Positions 48,683-60,569 of a stretch of DNA of 64,000 bases are shown here, piece by piece; the first letter of the stretch is position 1, and each line of letters begins with the position of its first letter. A program made the translations under genes and the position numbers. The notes under the pieces are model-generated. The model was not told where the DNA came from. It was given only the letters and a program-made list of their open reading frames with translations, and made no database searches. The stretch covers positions 145,079-209,078 of the forward strand of contig NW_017804498.1 of NCBI RefSeq assembly GCF_001625305.1, read 5' to 3'. Source of the DNA: Branchiostoma belcheri (taxonomy: Eukaryota; Chordata; Leptocardii; Amphioxiformes; Branchiostomatidae).

Positions 48683-48688
48683 TAATAA
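48683..48688 (+). terminator. Candidate poly(A) signal of the RNF24-like gene
   Basis: AATAAA about 1.33 kb past the stop codon at 47352. The 3' untranslated region between them shows no other gene. A second AATAAA-type site lies near 49011. Confidence 0.35.
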
Positions 48689-48720
48689 AGGTACTGTTCA
48701 TTGTAAAATGACCTCTACTG

Positions 48721-48745
48721 GTATATATATATATATATATATAAT
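48721..48745. repeat. (TA)n microsatellite
   Basis: About ten TA units. Similar short runs occur at 29899-29922 and 37618-37640. Confidence 0.9.
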
Positions 48746-48999
48746 ATACTAGTACAGTAACTATAGAATGATGTGAACAAGCTCTCTACTGTCCTACAAT
48801 TTAAACTATATTTCAATGCAAGGATGAAGATATTTTAGTATGAAGTATTCTAGAATTGGATAAGGTGTTCTGACTTGTTGTGATATGTACATTGGAAGAT
48901 GTTAGTGTATATTTGCTGTATGTATGGTAGCTTGTGTAAGAGATGGACCAGAAAAGGTTGTGAATTTTTTTCCGTGTGATTGTGGCAAAAAAGGCTTGA

Positions 49000-50920
49000 A
49001 ACAAAGAAATATAATAAATGAGCTAGGTTAAAGCAAATCAGAAGATTTTTCGTAAAATATTGGGACAAAACTGCACATACACACAGATAGCTTCCAACCA
49101 TTCTGGTCCATCCCTGTAAGTTTTTAAATTGCTTGACTATTATAATGTACCTGTAAAAGATCTATTTCTTCTTTTGTACAAATTGAACTCTAAAGGCAAC
49201 CCTAAGGACTGCTTTTCATGGGCAGGCTCCATTGTATAGCTATGGTATATTGAAAATGTTGTAATTATTGCGTTTCTGATGTTAGTATTAGATCGGCTAA
49301 ACTTACAGTTAGGAATCCTACTTGTAACCACCTGTTACCAGCAGAAACACACATACAGTTAAGATTTTTGGGTGGGTGGGTCTTACAGTACATACTGGGA
49401 CAGCAAAATTACAAATGTAGCAAATGAATTTGTACACTCTTGCTATCCAAGGTTTAGTGTATGTTCACCTTAATTGCCAATCAGAAATGCCACCTATCAG
49501 ATATAGGTAGTACTGCGACACAGTTGAGTCTATGTACTAGTAGTATTTGATAAGGCATAGAACATCACAGTGCTGCTTGTACGCAAAGTCCAATGTGCTT
49601 GGGAGATGGATCACTGTGATGACAAAGGCATGTAGACATGATAGATATCACGTTGTATTTTATATAACTTGATATTAGCTATATTGGTACCTCAGCAAAG
49701 ACAGATAATTTACATGTAGTTATAACTTACCAGAATGTAACAACCACAGTTATGTAAAAATGTATTAACCAAGCAGTATAAATACAAGGTGATAAGTGCT
49801 GCAGATACATAAACCAATTGTGAAGCATATGGATAATATAACTACTTCATTCCAGCTTTTTTTTCAATGAACAGATCATTCCAATTCCTACATGCGTGAA
49901 CTGATGTTTTAAAAAATATCATGATCATCCATCTAAGTTTGCCTTTTTGTCATTTTCAAGCTAGTGGGACATAATCTACGGGCAAGTAGGTATACAAGGT
50001 AATGCAACCTCTCTTTGCAGTTACAAGTCCATAGTAGTTTAAACTAATCTATGAAAGAATGTACATATACAAGCAAACTAAAACAGGTCCAGTGTATGTT
50101 GGAGTAATCAAATGTAAATGTTGTGGTGCATTGAATTGTCAAATATAGAAGAAAACTGGCTGAAATGCGACAGTGGAGTGTCATTGTCATTTTTTTTCTG
50201 GTAATTCATTTTCAAGATTTTATCAATATTGAGACATAAATTTGACTTGAACTTGTATCATGATTACCTCACACTAATAACTTATATATAAAAGTACAAG
50301 ACATGTACTGTCCTGGGTTTCTTTCTAATCTCATGTGCATGTATGGCTTGCAGTTACTTCCTAATAAGTACTTTTCCAAATAAAGTCAACATAACACAAG
50401 GCTAGTTCTCACTTTGGAAACTTTAATTGCATCAATATGCATATTGGAAGGTCAATATTTTTCTAACTGCTAATAAATATTGCATTGATAATATCTATAA
50501 CTGCAGCTCATACTACATTACACATCAAGTACATTTGTAAAGATTTGTTCATTGCCAGCACAATATCAATATTGTTATCATGTTATGTACATGATCACAT
50601 ACATGTCACAGTGGTTATTGCACCAAGGTGTCCTCTGAAACACTACTTATATATGCAACAAGTATCTTATAATACAATGAAATTCAACACTTATCAGCTT
50701 ACCATCATTGCAGTACAAAATTTAAGCAAGATAGCCAATACAGCTCTATAAATTTCTGACATTGTCACAGCTACATGTCCACAGACTTCATCAATTTTTC
50801 TTTTTGCACACCTTCCTGAAAATAGATTTTGGAGAAAATTTTGAGCCTTCTACAGATCTATTTAACTCTTTTGATACTGGTAAATCAAAATTACAAACCA
50901 AATATACAAAAATAAGATAT
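49000..50920. other. Intergenic stretch between the RNF24-like and four-pass protein genes
   Basis: AT-rich, with only short open frames without motifs or splice context. The two genes converge here. Confidence 0.45.
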
Positions 50921-50928
50921 GATCAGAA

Positions 50929-50934
50929 TTTATT
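50929..50934 (-). terminator. Poly(A) signal of the four-pass membrane protein gene
   Basis: AATAAA on the minus strand 76 bases beyond the stop at 51010, giving a very short 3' end. Confidence 0.45.
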
Positions 50935-51009
50935 GCAGTTTCTTTTTACTGACTTCTAGATCATTTAGATCTTCAAAATCAATGCTGCTTTTTGTGTTCA
51001 CAAAACTGT

Positions 51010-52300
51010 TCAAAAGTCACCATAGTTGAGACTGGCATGGTACATAAGCAACTGGGAATTAGAGTATTCCAGCCAGTCAGACGAACGTCGCTGCACACTT
51101 TCCACGCCACTCAGTACCGTGGCTGTGAAAGACAGCAGAGTGCCCAGACACACCAAGGCAAACCAGATGTGATACATCTTGTCAAGGATCTTATCTGTCA
51201 GTCTCTGTTTGCTAACTTCATCGGCAAAGCTGAAAACTAACATCAGAACGACGAAAGCAGCCAGGAGGAGGAACGTCATCAGGTTGCCCACAAAGGCGGA
51301 AAACTGGAAGAGATAGCGAAGGCAGGGGCGGCGGGATACACCTTGGTAGCAGTCGCAGGACCGCCGAGCCAGGTTGGACAGCACCGAACACAGGATGACG
51401 GTCCCGCTGATCACAACGGCGGCAAACAGGAAGGAGAAGGGGCAGCGGCCATCTTGATCGAGCTCCATGTCCCAGTTCCAGCATACTGACACCTCTTTTG
51501 TAGCGTTTTCCTGCAACACAGGTACCATTCATTATCACTGTGTATGGTTTGCTTTGGATGCATTTGTGTGTTTGCTTGAGTTTGAGTGCACAATTGAGTG
51601 ACAGCATGTGGGTGGGGAATTCCCTAACCACAGACCACAATAGGTCAGGCACAGGGTGAGGTTCCACAAGTTGGTGAGGTGTCAGTGATAAAATACATAG
51701 AGCTATTATAAAACAGAAAACTCCATCACAATAATGAGTAAAAAAAATGAAATCACAAAACTAATAAAAACTAAATATTTCATGAAGGTATGAAATCTTG
51801 TTTTGGTTCATTCAAATGAAATTGAAAATTAACTCTAATGGGCACTGTTTCTCATTAAGAATCACAAGCCAAATTGAGATCGAACCCAAGTTCTTCTATA
51901 TCGTACTGCCGTACAGACACAACTTAAAATAATAAGGAGTGGTCTCATTACTTACCTATTGACCATTCAAGGTAAGATTACAAGGTGAGATATCCTACTA
52001 TAGCTATATAGATTATGGTATACGAAAGTAGCACCATAATTTAAACTTAAATGTATGTTGCAGCAGTTAAGAGATGTTTTATCTAGCGGAAGATTCTACT
52101 GTACTCTCCAACTTTATAGCTCCGACTACAGTCTGTTGGAGACTTACTGGTACACCTGAGGGAGAGATGGTGGCTATTGGCACATAGAGGGAGTCATCTG
52201 ACACGTCCAGGAACACAGGCAGGATACTGCCGAAGGTCAGGAAGGTGCAGAGGAAGGACACTACCCTCAGGGTGGTGGGGTGGCACCCTTTCAGGGCCAT
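51010..52300 (-). CDS. Uncharacterised four-pass membrane protein
   Basis: Two coding exons on the minus strand, 52148-52300 and 51010-51510, join in phase 0 (CCA/GTAAGT; TGTGTTGCAG/GAA) to 217 residues. Hydrophobic segments lie near 13-31, 76-95, 121-146 and 163-185. The loop between segments 1 and 2 has a glycosylation site (NAT, 53-55) and two cysteines (61, 74) in CWNWD..DGRC, a tetraspan-like layout with both termini in the cytosol. A cysteine-rich turn (SCDCYQGVSRRPC) joins segments 2 and 3. The layout recalls the TMEM179 or claudin-like groups, but I could not match either convincingly. The start MALKGC follows a plausible acceptor (CCCCCAACAG); an upstream in-frame ATG at 52324 precedes that acceptor. 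Confidence 0.78.
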
Positions 52301-52360
52301 GCTTGGGCTCTGTTGGGGGAACATGCAAACACAAAGAAATCATGAGGGTCTACATGGGGG

Positions 52361-52380
52361 NNNNNNNNNNNNNNNNNNNN
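52361..52380. other. Assembly gap
   Basis: Twenty N bases between G-runs, 37 bases upstream of the in-frame ATG at 52324 of the four-pass protein gene. Probably a G-homopolymer that failed assembly. Confidence 1.
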
Positions 52381-52899
52381 GGGGGGGGGTCCTGACAATG
52401 CAATAGAATAATCAAAGCAACCAATTAGGTGACAATGGCACATTACACTGTACATTGAGTCTACAAGGGGGATTGAGAAAGTAGCAATTTAGTATTTAGA
52501 CCTGTTCAACCCCCCCCCCTCCAAATTCATATATTGTTTGGAAAGGCCATTAGACATCAATATGACCCACGACCTTGGTACTCTTTGTCATAGAAAGTCA
52601 TACTTGGTAACTGGCACATTTCATACAGATAAGACTTATTATCAAGTTTTACTTATTCCATTTTGCTCTTTTATATCAAAATGGTGCTAGTGTCCGTCAC
52701 AAAACTTCGCCCAGTGGTTAGAGCTAAAACCTCAGCTGTATCGTAATAAAAAACCTTATAACAGCAAAAATTATAACAACGACAATGCCACAACAAAAGC
52801 GATGTCAATCTACTCCAGAGGTTGTTACAGACCTGGTGCACCAGAAGACGTCAGTTGACAGTCCTAAAATCCGTTCAAATTTCACACGAAACAAAAAAT

Positions 52900-53062
52900 T
52901 ACGAAATTTCCTCGTGACTGCCATAACCCGGGGGCAAAGGTCAGGGTTCTGTCCCGCCATGCACCGCGGTATTTAGACATGTTGTGACAACATGGCGGAA
53001 AGTCGCTGACCGCCAAATTTGTCCGACTTTTGGGCGCTCCGCGGCGAGTTTCTTCTCATTTG
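52900..53062. promoter_or_regulatory. Probable two-way promoter and plus-strand untranslated exon
   Basis: A CG-rich island in AT-rich surroundings with AACATGGCGG (YY1-like) at 52989-52998 and GCTCCGCGGCGAG. On the plus strand a strong donor, CTCATTTG/GTAAGTGT, ends an exon at 53062. It lies head to head with the minus-strand four-pass gene at 52300, so both genes may start here. Confidence 0.5.
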
Positions 53063-53693
53063 GTAAGTGTTTGTCCTCCTTGTCTGTTTCAGGAAAGCAG
53101 TCGGTCTGTTGGAGCGCTTTAAACAATGCCATAGGTCGGACAGGTTCGCTGGTAAACACGTCACAAATTTCACAACAGGTGTCTCAAAGTCAAGGAAAAA
53201 TCTATTCCCTAGTAATGATTTTTGATTATTCTTGATCATCCCTGTTTCGTGAACGATCAGCTGAGCAGTTAAGGACGTCCTTTATTAAGACTTGACGCTG
53301 TCAATCATAGTAGAGATGTCAGGCTGTTCATGAAGTTGCATTAACCTTAGACTTGGACATAGGTAGCGAGCTGCAAGTTTGGGATTTAAATTCAAATTTA
53401 ATATTCTTTTTTCTATAATCAGAACATGGTGTGAAACTGAAAGTGATCTCCCTCACAGTGATATTATGGTACAGATGTAAAGTACAGTCTAGCAATTATT
53501 TGCCCCTCAGTATTACTATGAGCTCCTTGTTGTATGAGATAATCCTGTCAATAGTAACAGCCATAATAATACTGTCAAAATATCCAGAAAGTGCCACCAG
53601 TTTACTTCAACAAACTTTTTTCAATAATCTATAGCTAACAACAGTTCTATTTTTTGCAATGATGATGTTACTCTTATTCTTGATGATTGATAA

Positions 53694-53890
53694 ATAGATT
53701 ATTACGAAGTTATTAAAAATGCAAGAGTAAGATCGTTATTGAAAATGTTGAACCTATGTTAGCTGATTATTTATTAATTGTTAAAAATGTAACAGCAACA
53801 TCATTGTTATAGAAAATGTCAAACCGATGTTGGCTTATTATTTATTGATTATCAAAAATGTAAGAGTAACATCATTAAGTAGAACCAAAG
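53694..53890 (+). repeat. Tandem repeat, about 70-bp unit
   Basis: Three diverged units share AAAAATGTAA.AG.AACATCATT and GAAAATGT..AACC.ATGTT.GCT. Confidence 0.6.
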
Positions 53891-56008
53891 CTATAAACTG
53901 TATTACTTATGAGTTGACCAATGCAGAAGTTATATTGAGTACCGGGTAATTAAATACCTGTGTATTGGGGATGTCGGAAGATCTTTTGTGCTTAAACACA
54001 GTTGAATGAGTGAAAAGCATTGATCATCATACTCGCTCAACTCTGTTGTTGATGTACAGTTAGAAACTTAGATGACCCAAATTTATGTCAAAATAGATGT
54101 GACATGGTCAATCTACATGTAGATCTGTGTGGCCCGCCTCTTTCCAGTTACTTAGTACTGGCACAACCTCTGATCCAGTGCCCACCAACAGTGTTCTGTA
54201 TCAGTTGCAACACTTGGGCCTATCAGGTTTCTTTTGTCGCATATGTTACAAGTTTAAATCAATCTCCTATATGCTGGAAAACTGCATTTATTATTTATAT
54301 TTGTACCAATTTCACTGTCAAGATCAGCAATATTAAAAAATGACAAATTGTCCTGGTCTGACTGGAATAACCATCAGTTTTAGGGCCTGGTATCTCAATC
54401 ATGCCATGGATGGACATTAGTTTATTGCCTGGGTATCATATAGAAAAGGAAACACAAAGGATAGAAATTGTATTTCCCACTGGAGGGAAACATAATCACA
54501 CTCAGGATAGGTGCCTTCTATCTTCTATCTAAACCTTCTTTTGCATTTGACAACTTCGCTATTTTTCTTGCCATGGATTCTTGTGTCAATATTTTCTTGA
54601 CCTAATTTGACATTTTCATTTATTGTTTACAAAACAATTCCTTCTTGAAAGTTGTACCTTACCTGTTCCCTTTGCTTTCATCTGGTGATACAGGGTAGTG
54701 CACATGCTTTGTTTGAGACTTTTGCCTCCTTTGTCCTTCATACCATTTCATGATCTCTAGTGACTTCTGGTGTTTGGTCTGAGTAGTCATCCATGTCACT
54801 TCAAGCATTCCATAGTTACAGTTTCTTGTAATGTGATGATAGTTACTTAGTGCCTGTACACTATCCCCCTTGCACTTGAGGTATGTGTTAATTCTATGTT
54901 GTCCAACCAGACCATGGCCCTCTTCTTACTGAATTTCAATAACAAATTTATTTGGTGTTAGGATTTGTAGGCAATGTGCTACTGTAAATGTGAAATGTTT
55001 GCAGTAGGTTTATTTCACGCAAGGACAGAAACACTGTTTTTAATTCAAGGTTAAAACAATTCTGTTGTATAGTAGTCTACAAAAACATATTCACAGTCTT
55101 ATAGATTCATATTATAGTGGAGGGGTAACTGTGAAAACCATGAAAGTTAAACCACAGCAAAAGTTTAAGGATATACAGTATCTTACATGTGGTATATATG
55201 AGTGGTCCATTATAAGCTTTCACATGAATTCCTAGAAAGTTTACTGAAACATTATAACATATTTCTCACCAAAATGACAGAATCGGTGGAAGGTGACTAG
55301 ATGGCATGTAAATATTGTACAAGACAGCTTTAGCGTTGGTACAAAGATGTTAGACAAAAAGAGACACACCCAGGTGAAACATATCCAGTTACTCACTACC
55401 CAGGCCCATTGTGCTCAACACAAAAGTCAATGGGAGCTTAACCCTTACACACACGGTCACATGACATCTTCCATGCCGTGGTATCAAAACACCAGTTTGC
55501 TACATTCACGTCCCATTTTCCTCATTCTGTCTGTCATGTGACGACCACCGATAGCTTTTGTTCCCGAGGACTGCTAAATAATTCAGCCCTCCATGACTCT
55601 GACAATATGTTATCATTAAAGAACTCAGCTCAGAGACCTTTCCATTAGGGCCAGGATTATCTGGAGCCGGGCCGAGCCTTTTATATCATTCATAATGGAA
55701 AATTTATGAGGGAGGTCATTTTTAAACTTACTCGACAACACCAACATGATAGAAATAGGTCAAGGGGCAGTACTAGGGGTGGATTGAAAAATGTTGAATA
55801 CAAATGTTGAAATATTGGTCCAGGAAAATGGGTGACAGTGTTAGATCTAAGATGCAATGTTGAATTATTGTGTGCCATTCATGTCAACTATGGATGAAAT
55901 TCTAAATGTTCTGTTATTAGATGTTCTAAGATATTGGGCTGGTAGATTAAGAAATGTTGAATGTGCTTCCAAATAGCCCAATCCTAGCTGTCAATCTCAC
56001 TTATGATA

Positions 56009-56150
56009 TAGCAGTTCAGCCAATGATAGCATGGCAATTAGCGGTTTGACCAATGGGAGAGTGGCTGGATGTCCGTCAGATATTTGCATTTTTATGTCTT
56101 TATTTTGCAAATCTATGTTTTGACGTAGGTGGGCGGGGCTATGGGATCAG
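56009..56150 (+). repeat. Dispersed promoter-like repeat module, copy 3
   Basis: Best-preserved copy: CAGCCAATGATAGCATGG, TTGACCAATGGGAGAGTGG, GATATTTGCATTTTTATG, TTTTGACGTAGG and GGGCGGGGCTATGG in order. Confidence 0.8.
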
Positions 56151-59100
56151 TCTATTTTCTGGCAATAAGAGATGTTCACCCCCTTGCTATGAGAGAAAAT
56201 GGTACAGTCCACTACTGCTATGTACACACACGAACCTTTGCTGAAGCAAAGGTCCCTGCCCATCGGTCAACAGTACGTGTAGATGGGAGACAACAGATGG
56301 CCTGGCAACACCTTCTGTTTGGAACAAACTGCAGGACAAATTTGAGTCCAATTTACTGGCGAATTTCATGAAGTGCAAGTCAAGGCAGACGCTGGGGTCC
56401 AGGACTTAGTGACAACCAGGAGCAAATTATGGTAGGAGAGTACGGTATCGTAAAATCTAGATCTTATCGCAGGTTGTTTGCCTCTGAATTGTTGTCTCAA
56501 AAATTAATGGGCTGAAGTGACCCATGTGCAGATATTGCTTCTGATGATTGTTCTGCACACACAGATCTACCTTTTGATACTTTTAGGTCAAGCGTACATT
56601 CAATATAGTTCTTTGCCAGGAAGCAGTGACAGTCTTATGTAGATCAATGTTTCTCTATAGTAGTTTAGTAGTCTTAAGCTTGTGTTTGTTTGTAGTTTCA
56701 AGCTATAGTAATGTCACATATTTTAAAGGAGAGTATAGCAAACTCGTAAAGAAGACAAAGTAAAATGTCAGCTTTATCCTTAGTTTCAGACAGCTCGAGC
56801 TCATTTTCATTCCAGTGCATCTGTATTTCCAGTTGGAGATACATGTACTGCTAATTTCCATCCAGCCAAATGAAAAAGTGTTTTTAAGTACATGGGTTTG
56901 GTTTCTGGAAAAAAAGATCAGATCTATGTACAAAATCCCTTAATCTGGAGGTAACATCAATGGCTTTAGTATTTACTTTTTTCAACAGTAGATCTTTCCA
57001 GGGGTGTATGGGGCAAGTGTTCGATATGGAAGTTGCAGTATAATGGAAAATGATAATGTCAAGTAGCTTGTAAAAATGTCAGGAGAATCATGTTAAGCTG
57101 TTTCATGGCTTGTGTTCAAAGTGAATGATGCTCAACCACATGGCAAATCAAGGCTTTGACTTGAAAAGAACTTGGCCAAAGTAATTAGTCTGAGAGCCTG
57201 TTTGACACAGCCCTTTATAATTACAATGTATTAATTTTGTCACCAGGAAGGTGCTATCCTGGAAATCATGTAGAAAATTTGAAGGATATTATTCAGGAAA
57301 CAGGCGGTACAATAATATAATATTGAAGTTACATGTTGAATGTTACTTGTTAGAGCACTGATATCCCAGGAGATTCCCCATACTGGTGATTACATTAGGA
57401 TGATTTTAGACAGCTAGGTAGGACTTATATGATATAGATTAGATACTTCGAAATTCAATTTGTCGCTAAAAGGTAAATTTTTGATGGCTAAAATGGCTTC
57501 TAACACAAGAAAAAGTTAACCAGATTTTCCGATGTCTCTTTTACTTTTTTTGAAAAGTGTTAGAATATGCCCTTAAATGTTGTGTGGAAGCACAGTTTGG
57601 CCATCTATATACATGTACTATAGATTTACCCATTAACACTGATGATGAGCTTCATACTGAAGAAAGAATGTTTATACACATTTTTCCAGGAAATACAATA
57701 GCAGATTAGGCTGTTTTCAGGGTGTCAGATGTTGTTAATGATTACCAGCCACAGTTTTCTCATATCAAAGAGAGAGTTATGTTGCAAACTTGAAACATAT
57801 CACAGAAAGTTGAAACTACAAGGATACCCGGTTAGATAAATTGCTTTCGAGGGAAAGGAAGAACAAAATACAGACAGGTGGTATGTTCACATTTATGTCT
57901 CCTAAATCCACACGATCCAAATCCTAAAGCAGTTGCAAAGTTTGTCTTTCCTCTAATCCTGACAGCTCATACATTCTGGTGTTTTCCTTCGTGAGTGCCC
58001 ATATATCTGGCCTTGACTGTGCCTTTGATGGGACAGGAAGGCTATTGAGTATTGACAGTCACTAAGTCAACATCCCAGCCTGTTCATATAGGAGTGATAG
58101 CAGGTAGACTGGTGTCGACTGAGCACACCTGTTATCACACCTAGGTGTCAAATGGAGTAACAGGTGACTTACGTGTTGTTTGGCAAACTATGCTTGAAGC
58201 ACTAGGGAAAATAACATGTTTGTAATTATGATGAAACAATGTTTTAGATTGCCTCTTAAGAGTCTTATCCAGCTTTTGTCGATAATATTTACTTGCAACG
58301 GAAATAGTTTTGTGTACATAAAATTCAAATGCATTTTTACTTTAGTCTAAAGGTACAATAACTTTTAGGTAGCATTTGTTTGTACTACACTGTATGTCTT
58401 TGTATGTATGGTTTAGCAATATGTATCATAACTTGACAAGAAACTATGGATGGATAATATTGAGCATCATGAAATTTGACATGATATAAATGATTACATT
58501 TTGGAACCCCTGGCAGGTTTCGTTGGTACTGCACCAGAACCGCCAGTTTTGTCACCAACACTGTTCTGGACACTTAATAAGCTCAATGACATGATTTTTG
58601 GCTGGCAGATAGCTCTTGGCCTATTGTGATCATGAAAAAAATGGTATAGTTTTGGATACATAGTTTGTAGACGGAAAATATGTTAATGTGCTGTATGCAG
58701 ACAAGACTTAGTGATTCCTTCTTTGGATATCGCTCTCAGTTTTACCTGTTGAACGTGTTTCACTGTTAAACTACATTGTACTTGTCCATGTAGTTTTAAA
58801 ATCCTATGTTCCCTAAGCCTTGTATCCGTGACAAGAAGCCATTATTCCATAATCAGTAGGTTGCCGGACAGTCCTAACAGATTAGAGTGGTACCTGTACT
58901 ATAAGGTAGCCACCAATCAAGGACAGTTAACATTCTTTCTACAGCTATAGTGATGACGTCACCGAAAACTACTGGTATTCAGTGAGATCAATGACATGTC
59001 CAGGTGTTAGCAAACTTTAGGATGAGCTCATTCCAACAGAAATCTTCACTGTGTGCAAGTACACACATGGGTCAACTACTGGTAAAGATTACATGCACAT

Positions 59101-60569
59101 TCATGGTAAATTATAATTGTGAATTCTATGATATTAAGTACATGTCTATATCATTTATGTAGATTATATTTACTAACTATAGAGGTAGATGTATGATGGA
59201 TATACAGGGTAGTACATTTGGTGTATGTATTATTTTTTAGTAAGATTCTACTAAGACTCAGTGATGTTTTCATATAGGTTTTATAAGCCATAATGTTCCT
59301 TGCCTTCATGCATGTTAATGAGTCTGATTTAGGGTAATCCTGGGTGAAGAAACCTGCTTTATAGCACATTTGGATGTTGTTGTGTTTAAAAAGCAGCATG
59401 GGAACAATTATAGTAAAAGGCCTCGTATATTACATAACCTAAAAATAGCTGTAAATGCTTTTCCATTTCCACCCAAGTTAATGAACACCTCCACATAGAT
59501 CTATTGTACAATGTTTGCTCAATGCCAGGATTGCCAAGCTCCTGGTGTGAGCTCTGGCTATAAAAGTGAGTAACTTCAAGAACGATGACGGCTATTACAT
59601 TAACATTTTGTAAATGATTATAGCCTGCTATTTATGAAAGGATTACGCAAAATTCTGTCTGTAGGTTATTGTAGCTATAGTAAGCGTGTTAAAATTGGAC
59701 ACATATCATATACTTTATTGACAAAACAAAAGTACAGCGACTTTCGTAAGGTCTAAACACGATGTAATTCACCAATTGTTATAAATTCTGCGGTTTTATA
59801 ACCCAAAAGGTACAATAGTTAAGTTGTAATAATAGAAGTACAGGCCCTGGGGGATTCAAAACTTCATTTGCCAGTTTTTTTAAAGTGCAGAAGAAGTTTG
59901 TGATGTCTAAATATAAACTTTGTGTGGGTTGGTCACGACTCAACTCTAGATCATACCACACAAATTAAAGCATGCAGTTTATATTTATACATCACAAACT
60001 AACCGCCAGGTTGTATTGTCAAGTACTGTAATTGGCTCTGTAGGGAATGTGGTTTAGCTAGAAGTATTTGCTGCACAATTTCTTTTGTGAAACATTCATG
60101 ACAATCAATATGAATCATATTTCACTTGCCCAGTAGATAGTGGACATGGATACTAGTACCATGTTGACTGTAGCTTGATCTGCACATGTACATATGTACA
60201 CAATTGACAAGCAGAGACCCAAGTAGACTGCTGGATGGAATGTCCTTTAAATTTCTACATGTTGTATGTCCAAATAAGTGAGATTTCATATGAGTATCAC
60301 GTGTGGTCTTACCTTGACATAAAATCAATGACATGTTAGTAGAATAACCTTGTGTGCTAGAATGAGATATTGGCCGTGTAAGAAGTGAACATGCATTACT
60401 CTAGTTCGGGGACCAACTGAAGATCAAAATGTTGTCATTTTTGTTGGCAGTAGTTCAAGCAAAAAACTGGAAGATTTCACAGTTTGTACCATTTCCTAAC
60501 TTGTCCATGACAGTAACATTGTGATCATTATTTTGTTTTTCAGGAGGCGACAGTAACCAAAGATGTGAC

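Larger units (their letters stand above)
53063..60543 (+). other. Long intron or intergenic stretch ahead of the CCDC142-like exon
   Basis: No convincing exon found. It contains about three tandem units of roughly 70 bases at 53694-53890 (ATTATTTATTGATTATCAAAAATGTA-like). It also holds promoter-like module copy 3 (56009-56150) and a decayed element-E-like fragment near 58505-58620 (TGGCTGGCAGATAGCTCTTG). Confidence 0.4.

Noticed and set aside
52984..53235. 83-codon frame from the ATG in AACATGGCGG
   Set aside because: The ATG sits in a promoter-type motif and a strong donor at 53062 cuts the frame; more likely an untranslated exon.
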